From positions 2,420,001-2,484,000 of the forward strand of contig JPOM01000001.1 of the NCBI GenBank assembly GCA_000733915.1: DNA of 64,000 bases, written 5' to 3'. Positions 52,567 to 62,258 of the stretch are shown here, one piece after another. The position numbers and the translations under genes are program-made. Every line of letters begins with the position of its first letter. The first letter of the stretch is position 1. The stretch is from Caulobacteraceae bacterium PMMR1 (lineage in GTDB: Bacteria; Pseudomonadota; Alphaproteobacteria; Caulobacterales; Caulobacteraceae). The notes under the pieces are model-generated. The model was given only the letters and a program-made list of their open reading frames with translations. It did not search any database and was not told where the DNA came from.

Positions 52567-53649
52567 ATGGCCGATCTGTTCGACAACCCGCTCGGCACCG
52601 ACGGCTTCGAGTTCGTGGAGTTCACGAGCCCCGACCCGGAGTCGCTCGCGACCTACTTCCGCAACATGGGCTTCACAGCGGTGTCCCGGCACCGCTCCAA
52701 GAACGTGCTGCGGTTCAAGCAGGGCGACATCAACTTCCTGCTGAACATGGAGCCGGAGGGCCAGCCCGCGCGGTTCCGCGCCGAGCGCGGGCCCTCGGCC
52801 AACGCCATGGCCTTTCGCGTCAAGGACGCCGCCAAGGCGCTCAGGCTGGCGCTGGAGCGCGGCGCGACCGAGGTGCGCGGGCCGGTGGGTCCGATGGAGC
52901 TGAACATCCCCTGCATCGAGGGCATCGGCGGCAGCCACCTCTATCTCGTGGACCGCTATGGCGCCCGGGAGATCTATGACGTCGATTTCGTGCCGATCCC
53001 GGGCGCGGAAGACGAGCTGGCGCGCAACAGCGTCGGCCTGACCTATCTCGACCACCTCACGCACAATGTGAAGCGCGGCAACATGAAGGTCTGGGCCGAC
53101 TTCTACGAGCGCATCTTCAACTTTCGCGAAATCCGCTACTTCGACATCGAGGGCAAGCAGACGGGCCTGTTCTCCAAGGCCATGACGAGCCCCGACGGCA
53201 AGATCCGCATTCCGCTGAACGAGAGCCAGGACGACAAGAGCCAGATCGAGGAATTCCTGCAGGCCTACAACGGCGAGGGCATCCAGCACCTTGCCTTGGG
53301 TACGGACGACATCTACGCGGCGGTCGAAACGCTGCGGGACCGGGGCGTGCGCTTCCAGGACACGCCGGACACCTATTACGAGCAGGTCGACGCCCGCGTG
53401 CCCGGCCACGGCCAGAACCTGCAGCGCATGCAGGCTGACAAGATCCTCGTCGACGGCGCGCCTACCGAGGGCCAGGGCCTGCTGCTCCAGATCTTCACGG
53501 AGAATGCGGTGGGGCCGATCTTTTTCGAGATCATCCAGCGTCAGGGCAACGAGGGCTTCGGCGAAGGCAACTTCAAGGCCCTGTTCGAGAGCCTGGAACT
53601 CGACCAGATCCGCCGCGGCGTGCTGCAGGCCGAGCCGGAGAAGGTCTGA
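52567..53649 (+). CDS. hppD: 4-hydroxyphenylpyruvate dioxygenase
   Basis: A 360-residue Fe(II) dioxygenase converting 4-hydroxyphenylpyruvate to homogentisate in tyrosine breakdown. The protein has the two-barrel VOC fold. FEFVEFTSPDP opens the N-terminal half; YLDHLTHNVKRGNM (first metal His), GIQHLALGTDDIYA (second His) and the C-terminal GPIFFEIIQRQGNEGFGEGN (Glu ligand) form the active site. The next gene starts 2 bases after its stop. Confidence 0.96.
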   Translation: MADLFDNPLGTDGFEFVEFTSPDPESLATYFRNMGFTAVSRHRSKNVLRFKQGDINFLLNMEPEGQPARFRAERGPSANAMAFRVKDAAKALRLALERGATEVRGPVGPMELNIPCIEGIGGSHLYLVDRYGAREIYDVDFVPIPGAEDELARNSVGLTYLDHLTHNVKRGNMKVWADFYERIFNFREIRYFDIEGKQTGLFSKAMTSPDGKIRIPLNESQDDKSQIEEFLQAYNGEGIQHLALGTDDIYAAVETLRDRGVRFQDTPDTYYEQVDARVPGHGQNLQRMQADKILVDGAPTEGQGLLLQIFTENAVGPIFFEIIQRQGNEGFGEGNFKALFESLELDQIRRGVLQAEPEKV

Positions 53650-53651
53650 GC

Positions 53652-53930
53652 GTGGGGTCGGAGCCGGCCGACCTCGACCTGCTCGAGCTCGCCGAGGACG
53701 AGCTCGGCCGGGCCCTGGGCCTGAGCTGGCGGGAGCTCGCGCCGCTTGTGCCCTGGGGCGACACCTACGAGGGCTTCGCCGAGAGCGGCGCCCCGGTCAT
53801 GGTGGAGCGCAGCTACATCTGGGCGGACCGGGCGGGCGGCGACATCCTCTGCGAGGTCGCCGTGTTCCGCAACCAGGTGCTCTACGACCAGGGCGTGCGG
53901 CTGAGCGAACGCATCCGCGAGCGGGACTGA
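53652..53930 (+). CDS. Small hypothetical protein co-transcribed with hppD
   Basis: A 92-residue soluble, acidic protein: LLELAEDELGRALGLSWREL, VPWGDTYEGFAESGAPV, MVERSYIWADRAGGDILCEVAVFRNQVLYDQG. No family is recognised. GTG 53652 is 2 bases after the hppD stop, so it is probably translated from the same message. Confidence 0.75.
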   Translation: MGSEPADLDLLELAEDELGRALGLSWRELAPLVPWGDTYEGFAESGAPVMVERSYIWADRAGGDILCEVAVFRNQVLYDQGVRLSERIRERD

Positions 53931-53945
53931 AGCCCGCCCGCGACC

Positions 53946-55565
53946 TCAGTTCGACGCGGGATCGGCGTAGGCGAAGGGATCGGTCTTGGCGGGCTCCTTC
54001 GGCACGCCCTTGCCGGGCAGGGGCTGATCGGCCTCGGCGGCGTCCAGCAGCATGGTCGCCATGATCACCGCCGCCTGGCGCAGGTCGTCCGGCCGCAGGT
54101 GGTCGAAGGTGTCCAGGTTGGTGTGATGCACCGTGCCCATGTAGTCGAGCGGGTCCTGGATGAACTGGAACGCCGGCAGGCCGACGCGGCTCATCATCAC
54201 GTGGTCGGTGCTGCCCGTCGACTGGGCCACGACCGTGCTGGCGCCCAGGCTCGCGAAGGGCGCGAGCCAGTCTTTGAAGATCGGCACGACGGCGAAGTTG
54301 CCCTCGGTGTAGATGCCGCGGATCTTCCCCGAGCCGTTGTCGAGGTTGAAGTAGGCCGCGAGCTCGCCATAGCCGGGCTGGGCGGTCACCGGCCAGGTCG
54401 GGGCGAAGTAGCCGGGCTGGTCCTTCAGCGGCGGGCGCTTGGCCAGGTACTTGTCCGCATAGGCCGCCGAGCCCAGCAGGCCCTGCTCCTCGCCCTCCCA
54501 GAGGGCGAAGCGGATGGTGCGCTTGGGGTGCACGTTCAGCGCCGACAGGATGCGCGCCGCCTCCATCACCACCGCCGAGCCCGCGCCGTTGTCGGCCGCG
54601 CCGTCCGCGGCGACCCAGCTGTCGAAGTGCGCTCCCGCCATGACGTAGCCGGCCTTGGGGTCGCGGCCGGGAATCTCGGCGAAGAGGTTGTGCGCGTTGT
54701 GGTCGCTGTCGTCATAGTGGACGCGGCTATCGATCTCGAGGGTCACGTCCCCGCCCTTGGCCAGGCGCGCCAGCCGCCGGTAGTCCTCCGAGGCGATCTC
54801 GACGCCGGGCAGGGGCGGCGTCATGCCGACTCGGTAGCCCTGGCCCGCGCCGTCCCCATGCACCAGGCCGCCGTCGTCGCGGGACATGGTGGCGTAGGCG
54901 ATCGCGCCCTCCTCCTTCAGGAAGGCGTCGCGCTTGCCCGCAAAGCCCCGGCGCTTGGCGTTGCGCTCCGTCGCCTCCGGGTCGTAGCGGGGGATCGGAT
55001 ACTCATCGAGCTTGGCAAGCTCGGCGTCGGTGTAGCGGCGGAAGGCGGGCAGGGTCGCGTCGCGCGGCTCCGTCGGCGGGCTCAGCAGCACGACCTTGCC
55101 CTTCAGCTTGCCCTTCCAGCGCGCGAAGTCCGCCTCGCTGCGCATCGGCGCCACGATCACCGGACCGGCGATCGGGCCCGAGGTCGGCGGCGTCCAGGCG
55201 ACCGGGATGGCGCGCAGCTGCAGCGGGCGGGGCTGCACCATGCGCACGCTGGAGCCCTCGATCCACCAGCCGCGGCCGAAGTCGAACGGCTCGGCGCGCA
55301 CGTTCTTCAGGCCCCAGTCGCGGAACCTGGACTGAGCCCAGGTCTCCGCCTGCTTCAGCGCGGGCGAGCCGGTCAGGCGACCGCCGATCCGATCGGTCAG
55401 ATACTCGATCGTTTCCACCACCTGGCCGTGGTTGAAGCCCTCGTCGGCGATGCGGTTGACCATCTGCGGGCTCACGGGCGCGTAGGCGGCCGGCGCGGGC
55501 GCGGCATGGGCGGCGGCGGCGACAACGGCCAGGGCGGCCGAAGCGGCGAACAGATCGATGCGCAT
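53946..55565 (-). CDS. Exported M28 family metallopeptidase
   Basis: A 539-residue secreted aminopeptidase-like enzyme with signal peptide (MRIDLFAASAALAVVAAAAHAA). A PA-type domain insert (GPVIVAPMRSEADFARWKGK) precedes the di-zinc peptidase domain. Metal and catalytic motifs are GAHFDSW, DGAADNGAGSAV, WEGEEQGLLGS, FNLDNGSG and VHHTNLDTFD. Such enzymes trim N-terminal residues from peptides outside the cytoplasm. It converges with the hppD pair. Confidence 0.93.
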   Translation of the reverse strand: MRIDLFAASAALAVVAAAAHAAPAPAAYAPVSPQMVNRIADEGFNHGQVVETIEYLTDRIGGRLTGSPALKQAETWAQSRFRDWGLKNVRAEPFDFGRGWWIEGSSVRMVQPRPLQLRAIPVAWTPPTSGPIAGPVIVAPMRSEADFARWKGKLKGKVVLLSPPTEPRDATLPAFRRYTDAELAKLDEYPIPRYDPEATERNAKRRGFAGKRDAFLKEEGAIAYATMSRDDGGLVHGDGAGQGYRVGMTPPLPGVEIASEDYRRLARLAKGGDVTLEIDSRVHYDDSDHNAHNLFAEIPGRDPKAGYVMAGAHFDSWVAADGAADNGAGSAVVMEAARILSALNVHPKRTIRFALWEGEEQGLLGSAAYADKYLAKRPPLKDQPGYFAPTWPVTAQPGYGELAAYFNLDNGSGKIRGIYTEGNFAVVPIFKDWLAPFASLGASTVVAQSTGSTDHVMMSRVGLPAFQFIQDPLDYMGTVHHTNLDTFDHLRPDDLRQAAVIMATMLLDAAEADQPLPGKGVPKEPAKTDPFAYADPASN

Positions 55566-55789
55566 GGAAGTCCCCTCTTGCGCCGCGCAGGTTAGAGGCG
55601 ACGCCTCAGGGCCTCAATGAGGGTTTTGTTACAGCCGTGACACGCGCCTCCGCCTCCGGACGCCGAAGCGCGCCCGGCCACGCATCCCAGCTTGACCTTC
55701 GTCGTTAAATGAGGGTCACGGAAGGTGCGGGCGTTGATCCCCGACCCGTCGGGCGGGGTCGCGGCCCTGCGCGCGCCACGGAGGGCTTC

Positions 55790-58483
55790 ATGGACGGATC
55801 TGGACCCCGGCACACGACCACGCGCTGGGTCTACGGCTTCGGCGGCGGGACCGCCGACGGCGACGCCTCCATGAAGAACCTGCTCGGCGGCAAGGGCGCG
55901 AACCTGGCGGAGATGAGCGCGCTGGGCTTGCCCGTGCCTCCGGGCTTCACCATCACCACCGAGGCCTGCACCTTCTATTACGCGCAGGGTCGGACCTACC
56001 CCGCGGACCTGCGCGCCCAGGTCGAGGCGGGGCTGGAGCGCGTGGAGAGCCTGACCGGCAAGCGGTTCGGCGACGCGGCTAATCCGCTCCTGGTGTCGGT
56101 GCGCTCCGGCGCCCGGGCCTCGATGCCCGGCATGATGGACACCGTCCTGAACCTCGGCCTCAACGACGAGACGGTAGAGGGCCTGGCGCGTCTGTCGGGC
56201 GACCGCCGCTTCGCCTTCGACAGCTACCGCCGTTTCATTCAGATGTACTCCAACGTCGTGCTGGGGCTGGAGCACCATGCCTTCGAGGAGATCCTGGACG
56301 ATCACAAGGACCGGCTGGGCGTCTCGGTCGACACCGCGCTTCAGGCCGGCGACTGGGAGCGCGTGGTCGGCGACTACAAGGCGGCGGTGCGCCGCGACCT
56401 CGGCCAGGACTTCCCGCAGGACCCGCAGGACCAGCTCTGGGGCGCGATCGGCGCGGTCTTCGCGAGCTGGATGAACGACCGCGCCAAGTTCTACCGCCGC
56501 ATGCACGACATCCCGGAGAGCTGGGGCACGGCGGTCAATGTCCAGTCCATGGTGTTCGGCAACATGGGCGACACCTCGGCCACCGGCGTCGCTTTCACGC
56601 GCAACCCCTCCACGGGCGAGGCGCGCCTCTACGGCGAGTTCCTGATCAACGCCCAGGGCGAGGACGTCGTGGCCGGCATCCGCACGCCCCAGGCGCTGAC
56701 CCGCGCGGCGCGCGAGGAGATGGGCGAGACCGCGCCCTCGATGGAGGAGGCCCTGCCCGAGGTGTTCGGCCAGTTTCGCGACGTGGTCGAAAAGCTCGAG
56801 CGTCACTATCGCGACATGCAGGACGTGGAGTTCACCGTCGAGCAGGGGCGGCTTTACATGCTGCAGACCCGCTCGGGGAAGCGCACCGCCAAGGCGGCGC
56901 TGAAGGTCGCCTGCGATCTGGTGGCCGAGGGGCTGATCAGCGAGGACGAGGCGGTCCTGCGCGTCGAGCCCAGCTCCCTGGACCAGCTGCTGCACCCCGC
57001 CATCGACCCCGCCGCCGCGCGGGACGTGATCGCGACGGGGCTGCCCGCGTCGCCGGGGGCGGCCACGGGCAAGATCGTCTTCGACCCCGACGAGGCCGAG
57101 CGCATGGGCGCCCTGGGCGAGGCCGTGATCCTGGTGCGCGAGGAGACCTCGCCGGAGGACATCCACGGCATGCACGCCGCGCGGGGCGTGATCACCTGCC
57201 GCGGCGGCATGACCAGCCACGCCGCGGTGGTCGCCCGCGGCATGGGCCGCCCCTGCGTTTCCGGCGCGGGCGAGATCCAGATCGACGACCGCGCGGGCGA
57301 GCTCCGCGCCCGGGGCCGCGTCTTCAAGGCCGGCGAGGTCGTCACCATCGACGGCTCCAAGGGCGAGGTCCTGGCAGGCGCCATGCCGATGATCGAGCCC
57401 GAGCTCTCGGGGGACTTCGGCAAGCTGATGGCCTGGGCCGACAAGGCCCGCCGCATGCGGGTGCGCGCCAATGCGGAGACGCCGCTGGACGCGCGCACCG
57501 CCCGGGGCTTCGGCGCGGAGGGCATCGGCCTTTGCCGCACCGAGCACATGTTCTTTGACGAGACCCGCATCGCCGCCGTGCGCGAGATGATCCTGGCCGA
57601 CGACGAGGCGGGCCGGCGGGCGGCGCTCGCCAAGATCCTGCCTATGCAGCGGGCGGACTTCGTGGAGCTCTTCACCATCATGGCCGGCCTGCCGGTCACC
57701 ATCCGCCTGCTCGACCCGCCGCTGCACGAGTTCCTGCCCCACGGCGAGGCGGACGTGCGGGCGGTGGCGGAGGCCACCGGGCTGGACGCGGCCAAGCTGA
57801 TGCGCCGCGCCGCGGAGCTGAAGGAGACCAACCCCATGCTGGGCTGGCGGGGCTGCCGCCTCGGCATCGCCTTCCCCGAGATCTACGAGATGCAGGTGCG
57901 GGCGATCTTCGAGGCCGCCTGCGAGATCGCGGCCGGGGGCGAGGCCCCGACGCCGGAGATCATGCACCCGCTGGTGGCGACCCGCGCCGAGATGAAGCTG
58001 CTTCGCGAGCTGACGGACCGCACCGCAGAGGCGGTCATGGCCGAGCGCGGGCGCAGGATCGACTACCGCGTCGGCACCATGATCGAGCTGCCCCGCGCGG
58101 CGCTTCGGGCCGGCGACCTGGCGGAGAGCGCCGAGTTCTTCTCCTTCGGCACCAACGACCTGACCCAGACCACCTTCGGCATCAGCCGCGACGATTCCAG
58201 CAAGTTCCTGGACGTCTACATCCGCAAGGGCGTCCTGGAGCGCGACCCCTTCGTGACCCTGGACGCGGAGGGCGTGGGCGACCTGATCCGCATCGCCGCA
58301 GAGCGCGGGCGTGCGGCGCGGGGCGAGATCAAGCTCGGCATCTGCGGCGAGCACGGGGGCGACCCTGCCTCCATCGCCTTCTGCGAGTCCGTCGGGCTGG
58401 ATTACGTGAGCTGCTCGCCTTACCGCGTCCCTATCGCGCGTTTGGCGGCGGCCCAGGCGGCGCTAAGCTCCCGGCGAAGCTGA
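55790..58483 (+). CDS. ppdK: Pyruvate, phosphate dikinase
   Basis: An 897-residue enzyme interconverting pyruvate, ATP and Pi with PEP, AMP and PPi. The N-terminal ATP-grasp domain has GGKGANLAEMSALGLPVPPGF. The swivelling domain carries the catalytic His in CRGGMTSHAAVVARGMGRPC. The C-terminal PEP-utilising barrel has GLCRTEHMFF and GICGEHGGDP with the catalytic Cys. ATG 55790 follows a 'ggaggg' site; an ATG at 55709 would add an unrelated Arg/Gly peptide. It is divergent from the M28 gene across ~220 bases. Confidence 0.96.
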   Translation: MDGSGPRHTTTRWVYGFGGGTADGDASMKNLLGGKGANLAEMSALGLPVPPGFTITTEACTFYYAQGRTYPADLRAQVEAGLERVESLTGKRFGDAANPLLVSVRSGARASMPGMMDTVLNLGLNDETVEGLARLSGDRRFAFDSYRRFIQMYSNVVLGLEHHAFEEILDDHKDRLGVSVDTALQAGDWERVVGDYKAAVRRDLGQDFPQDPQDQLWGAIGAVFASWMNDRAKFYRRMHDIPESWGTAVNVQSMVFGNMGDTSATGVAFTRNPSTGEARLYGEFLINAQGEDVVAGIRTPQALTRAAREEMGETAPSMEEALPEVFGQFRDVVEKLERHYRDMQDVEFTVEQGRLYMLQTRSGKRTAKAALKVACDLVAEGLISEDEAVLRVEPSSLDQLLHPAIDPAAARDVIATGLPASPGAATGKIVFDPDEAERMGALGEAVILVREETSPEDIHGMHAARGVITCRGGMTSHAAVVARGMGRPCVSGAGEIQIDDRAGELRARGRVFKAGEVVTIDGSKGEVLAGAMPMIEPELSGDFGKLMAWADKARRMRVRANAETPLDARTARGFGAEGIGLCRTEHMFFDETRIAAVREMILADDEAGRRAALAKILPMQRADFVELFTIMAGLPVTIRLLDPPLHEFLPHGEADVRAVAEATGLDAAKLMRRAAELKETNPMLGWRGCRLGIAFPEIYEMQVRAIFEAACEIAAGGEAPTPEIMHPLVATRAEMKLLRELTDRTAEAVMAERGRRIDYRVGTMIELPRAALRAGDLAESAEFFSFGTNDLTQTTFGISRDDSSKFLDVYIRKGVLERDPFVTLDAEGVGDLIRIAAERGRAARGEIKLGICGEHGGDPASIAFCESVGLDYVSCSPYRVPIARLAAAQAALSSRRS

Positions 58484-58511
58484 GTCCTGCGGGGCTCCCG
58501 GGGGAAAGCCG

Positions 58512-59078
58512 ATGTCCGAAAATCCCGCGCTGGAAGCGCACGAGCACCGCGAGCACGCCGAACATGCGGCGGAGGCGAACAACCCGCTGATCACACGGGT
58601 GTCGATCACCATCGCGCTGCTGGCGGTGATCACCGCCGTGATCGGCTCGCTGGAGAGCCTCGGCACCGCGGGCGCGATCATAGAAAGCAACAAGGCGACC
58701 CTCGCCCAGGGCCAGGCGTCGGACCAGTGGGCCTTCTACCAGTCCAAGTCGATCAAGAAGCGGCTGGACGAGATGGGGGCCGCTCAGGGCGGTCCGAACG
58801 CCGAAAAGCTCGCCCAGAAGGCCGTGCAGGAAGGCAAGGAGCAGGCCGAGATCCAGGCCAAGGCCAAGGCGTTCGAAGCCAAGCGCGACGAGGCCCGCGA
58901 GGCGGCCGAGCTCGACGAGGCCCGCCATCCGCGCCTGACCCTTGCGGCGGCCTTGCTGCAGACCGCCATCGCCATCAGCACCATCGCCATCATCACCCGG
59001 CGGCGCTGGCCCTGGTATGCGGCCCTGCTGCTCGGGATCGCCGGCGTGGGCGTCGCGGCGAGCGCCTTCCTGGCCTGA
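58512..59078 (+). CDS. DUF4337 membrane protein
   Basis: A 188-residue protein of the DUF4337 family. A His/Glu-rich N-terminus (EAHEHREHAEHAAEANN) precedes membrane segment 1 (ITIALLAVITAVIGSLESLG). A helical domain follows (QWAFYQSKSIKKRLDEM and a Gln/Lys/Ala coiled-coil-like stretch), then two C-terminal membrane segments. Function unknown. It starts 28 bases after ppdK and may share its transcript. Confidence 0.85.
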   Translation: MSENPALEAHEHREHAEHAAEANNPLITRVSITIALLAVITAVIGSLESLGTAGAIIESNKATLAQGQASDQWAFYQSKSIKKRLDEMGAAQGGPNAEKLAQKAVQEGKEQAEIQAKAKAFEAKRDEAREAAELDEARHPRLTLAAALLQTAIAISTIAIITRRRWPWYAALLLGIAGVGVAASAFLA

Positions 59079-59099
59079 GGCGAGGGCTGAGGCGGGGCC

Positions 59100-59375
59100 T
59101 CAGCGCCGGCGCGCGCCCGGCGGACGGGGAGGCGCTCCCGGCGGACGCGGGCCCTCGGCCTTGTGGCGATAGGTGATGCGGCCCTTGTCCAGATCGTAGG
59201 GCGTCATCTCGACCGTGACCCGGTCTCCGACCAGCGAGCGGATCCGGTTCCGCTTCATGCGGCCTGCGGTGTAGGCCAGCACGACGTGGTCGTTGTCGAG
59301 CTTCACCCGGAAGCGCCCCTCGGGCAGCAGCTCCGTGATGACGCCTTCGAACTCGATGAACTCTTCCTTGGACAA
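59100..59375 (-). CDS. infA: Translation initiation factor IF-1
   Basis: A 91-residue protein: [62 protein letters not shown] then [10 protein letters not shown], the full IF-1 OB fold of ~72 residues. A Pro/Arg-rich tail of ~19 residues ([17 protein letters not shown]) extends it. It converges with the DUF4337 gene. Confidence 0.95.
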   Translation of the reverse strand: MSKEEFIEFEGVITELLPEGRFRVKLDNDHVVLAYTAGRMKRNRIRSLVGDRVTVEMTPYDLDKGRITYRHKAEGPRPPGAPPRPPGARRR

Positions 59376-59595
59376 TGGCGCTCCTGTCGGCCGGGGCTGC
59401 CGCGCGGGGGAAGCGGTCCGGCCTTCGCGACGGCCCGACTCGCGCCCGCCCGGGCCCGTTTGATCGCGGCGGAATATGGGGAAGCGCCCCTGGGAAGTCC
59501 ACAGCGACGACGCTCGGCGTCGCGCCCCCTTCCCGCCGCCCGTCAGGCGCCTAAGTTGGCGGACCGGCCGCGCCCGGACGCGTTGGGTGAGAACG

Positions 59596-59943
59596 ATGAG
59601 TTACGATTTCGTCCCGCCGCAAGCCGCCGGTCCCGTCCGCGAGCCGGTCGTCTTCTTCGAGCGCGCCGAGCTGAACGCCATCCTGCGCCTTTATGGCCGC
59701 ATGGTCGCCCAGGGGGAGTGGCGCGACTACGCCATCGACGCGGGGCGCGAGGCGGCGACGTTCTCGGTGTTCCGGCGCACCTCCGAGGCGCCGCTCTACC
59801 GCATCGAGAAGCGCCCCGCGCTCGCCCGGCGGCAGGGCGCATGGGCCGTGATCGGCCAGGGCGGCCTGATCCTGAAGCGCGGCCACGAGCTCGACCAGGC
59901 GCTCAAGGTCTTCGATGCGCGCAGGTTCCGCCTGGTGGACTGA
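59596..59943 (+). CDS. DUF2794 protein
   Basis: A 115-residue soluble protein: [60 protein letters not shown] and [15 protein letters not shown]. The F-R[24 protein letters not shown] pattern is that of DUF2794, a small alphaproteobacterial family of unknown function. ATG 59596 is set by homology. It is divergent from infA across 220 bases in which no gene is seen. Confidence 0.88.
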   Translation: MSYDFVPPQAAGPVREPVVFFERAELNAILRLYGRMVAQGEWRDYAIDAGREAATFSVFRRTSEAPLYRIEKRPALARRQGAWAVIGQGGLILKRGHELDQALKVFDARRFRLVD

Positions 59944-59984
59944 GCGGGGCGGATCGTGCGGCGCGGGAGGAGGCGAGGGGAGGC

Positions 59985-61424
59985 TCAGCCCGCCTCGGCC
60001 ATCTCCACGTCCAGGCCCTGCTCGCGCACCTTGCGATAAAGGGTCGAGCGCCCGATCCCGAGGCGGCGCGCCACCTCGCTCATGTGGCCGGCGTAGATCT
60101 CGATAGCGAGCTGGATGAGATCGCGCTCGATCTCCTCCAGAGTGCGCAGGTGCCCGCGGTCGTCCAGGATGCGCACCGGCTGATCCGGCGCGGGCTCGCC
60201 CGGGGCGGCGTCAAGCGCGGCAGACGAGGCGGGCGCGTGGATCGCGGGCGCAAGGCCCGAGATGGCGGGGAAGTCCTGCGGCGTCAGGTAGGGCCCGTCC
60301 GCCAGCACGATGGCGCGATAGACGGCGTTCTCCAGCTGTCGCACGTTGCCGGGCCAGTCGAAGGCGGTGAGCAGGGCCAGCGCCTCGGCGGAGGCGCCCA
60401 TGACGCGCTTGCCCTCCTGGGCATTGAAGCGGCGCACAAAGGCCTCGACCAGGGCGGGGATGTCGTCCCGCCGCTCGCGCAGGGCGGGCGCCTCGATCGG
60501 GAAGACGTTCAGGCGGTAGAACAGGTCTTCGCGGAACAGACCCGCCTTCACCCGCTCGGCGAGGTCGCGGTTGGTCGCTGCCACCACGCGCACGTCGATT
60601 TTCACCGGCCGCTTGGCCCCGACCGGATCGACCTCCTTCTCCTGTAGGGCGCGCAGCAGCTTGACCTGCATGTCCAGCGGCAGCTCGCCCACTTCGTCCA
60701 GGAACAGGGTGCCGCCGTGCGCCTCCTGGAACTTGCCGAGGTGCCGGTCGTGGGCGCCTGTGAAGCTGCCCTTCTCGTGGCCGAACAGGATGCTCTCCAC
60801 CAGGTTTTCGGGCAGGGCCCCGCAGTTCACCGCCACGAAGGGCTTGCCGGCGCGGTCCGAGCCGCCGTGCACGGCGCGGGCGATCAGCTCCTTGCCGACC
60901 CCGCTCTCGCCCAGGATCAGCACGGGAATGGAGGTCTTTGCGGCGCGCTCGCCCATGACCTTGACCAGCCGCATGGGCTGGGAGGCGCCGACCAGGTCGT
61001 CGAAGGTGACGAGGTGGGCGGCGTGCTTCTTCAGCCGGTCGACCTCCTGCGTCAGGCTCTTCATCTGCAGGGCGTTGCGCAGCCCGACCAGGATGCGCTC
61101 AGGGCTCGCCGGCTTGACGAAGAAGTCCTGGGCCCCGGCCTGCATGGCCTGGACCACCGTGTCGACCCCTCCGGAGGCCGTCAGCACGATCACGGGCGCC
61201 GTCACGCCCTCGGCGCGCAACCGCCGCAGCACCTCGAGCCCGGGCGTCCCAGGCATGACCAGATCGAGCAGGATCGCATCGGGCGCGGGCCCCGCCTGCA
61301 GGCGCTCCAGGGCCGCCTCGCCCCCGTCGGCCTGCTGGACCTGGAAGCCCTCGCGCTCCAGGACCGCCTGGATGAGCCGACGCTGAGTGGGGTCGTCGTC
61401 GACGACCAGGACGGTTCGCGCCAT
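59985..61424 (-). CDS. tacA: NtrC-type sigma54 response regulator, TacA-like
   Basis: A 479-residue regulator. The receiver has VVDDDPTQ, D54 in LLDLVMPG and K in VKPAS. The AAA+ domain has GESGVGKELIARAVH, the sigma54 loop as EKGSFTGAHDR (S where GAFTGA has A), FLDEVGELPLD and NVRQLENAVY. A Fis-type helix-turn-helix ends it (GHMSEVARRLGIGRSTLYRK). The start MARTVLVVDDDPTQRRLIQA and the terminal Ala-Gly resemble Caulobacter TacA, which drives stalk and polarity genes and is destroyed by ClpXP. The TacA name is an inference; the class is certain. Confidence 0.7.
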   Translation of the reverse strand: MARTVLVVDDDPTQRRLIQAVLEREGFQVQQADGGEAALERLQAGPAPDAILLDLVMPGTPGLEVLRRLRAEGVTAPVIVLTASGGVDTVVQAMQAGAQDFFVKPASPERILVGLRNALQMKSLTQEVDRLKKHAAHLVTFDDLVGASQPMRLVKVMGERAAKTSIPVLILGESGVGKELIARAVHGGSDRAGKPFVAVNCGALPENLVESILFGHEKGSFTGAHDRHLGKFQEAHGGTLFLDEVGELPLDMQVKLLRALQEKEVDPVGAKRPVKIDVRVVAATNRDLAERVKAGLFREDLFYRLNVFPIEAPALRERRDDIPALVEAFVRRFNAQEGKRVMGASAEALALLTAFDWPGNVRQLENAVYRAIVLADGPYLTPQDFPAISGLAPAIHAPASSAALDAAPGEPAPDQPVRILDDRGHLRTLEEIERDLIQLAIEIYAGHMSEVARRLGIGRSTLYRKVREQGLDVEMAEAG

Positions 61425-61516
61425 CGGTTGGATAACCCTGCCATCGCGCCCCGCCGTCCATGCGACGGAGCTTCTTGTGTGCAGCAGTCCTAACCCGGCG
61501 CCCCTTGCCGTTCGGT

Positions 61517-61768
61517 TTATGCGCGGGAAATCGTATCGGCCGCGGCGCTCCCCCTCTCAGCCCAGCGGAGGGCCGCGACGCGGCAGGCCGAGGCCAGGGG
61601 GCGCAGGCCCCGGGCGGCGTCGAGCTCGGCCACCAGCGACGAGAGGCTGACCCCCCGCGCCCGGGCCTGCGCGTCCAGCACCGCCCAGAACTCCGGTTCG
61701 AGCGCCAGCGAGGTGGCGTGGCCCTTCAGGTTCAGGGAGCGCTTCTTCAGCCCCGCCGCAGCGTCCAT
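61517..61768 (-). CDS. Ribbon-helix-helix (RHH_4) protein
   Basis: An 83-residue DNA-binding-type protein. KKRSLNLKGHATSLALEPEF, WAVLDAQARARGVSLSSLVA and ELDAARGLRPLASACRVAAL match the alphaproteobacterial RHH_4 family (RS..L.GH.TS..LE..FW..L). Targets are unknown. ATG 61768 is chosen by homology. It follows the PRC-barrel gene by 31 bases on the same strand. Confidence 0.85.
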   Translation of the reverse strand: MDAAAGLKKRSLNLKGHATSLALEPEFWAVLDAQARARGVSLSSLVAELDAARGLRPLASACRVAALRWAERGSAAADTISRA

Positions 61769-61799
61769 CGCCCGATAGGCGACGCCCCGCCGGTCGCCG

Positions 61800-62165
61800 T
61801 CAAGCCGCCCCGCGCCGCTCGGCGAAGAAGCGTTCGACCTGCTCGCTCCAGCCGTAAGAGCTGCTCGCCAGCTGGTCCTTGTCATAGGCCGGCGTCGCCG
61901 CAACCTGGTCGCGCGAGAGGTCGGTGACGAAGCCGCCCGTCTTAGGATCGGGGCGGAAGCGCGCAAACGGGATGGGGTGGTGCTTGCCCGAGCCGCCGAA
62001 CAGGCCTCCGCCGGTGACCACGAGGTAGGCGATTCGCCCGGACGCCAGGTCCATCACCACGGTCGCGACCTTGCCCAGGCTCTTGCCGTCGCGGTCGCAG
62101 ACCGTCTGGCCCTCCACGCCGCTTGGGGTGGCCAGGAGCTGGCCATGGGAATCGAGCATCAGCAT
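61800..62165 (-). CDS. PRC-barrel domain protein
   Basis: A 121-residue protein with one PRC-barrel (about 15-75): GQTVCDRDGKSLGKVATVVM, DLASGRIAYLVVTGGGLFGG and KHHPIPFARFRPDP. A C-terminal part follows (DKDQLASSSYGWSEQVERFF). PRC-barrels are small RNA/protein-interaction domains; stress-linked single-domain versions are common in this group. Start ATG 62165. Confidence 0.85.
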   Translation of the reverse strand: MLMLDSHGQLLATPSGVEGQTVCDRDGKSLGKVATVVMDLASGRIAYLVVTGGGLFGGSGKHHPIPFARFRPDPKTGGFVTDLSRDQVAATPAYDKDQLASSSYGWSEQVERFFAERRGAA

Positions 62166-62258
62166 AGGGCGGTCTCCTCGTCTGGGCGTGCGCCCTCTCA
62201 AACCGCTGCGGCGCCCGAAGCGTTGCGCCCGCGCCCGCGCCGGCTCTATGCAAGGCGG

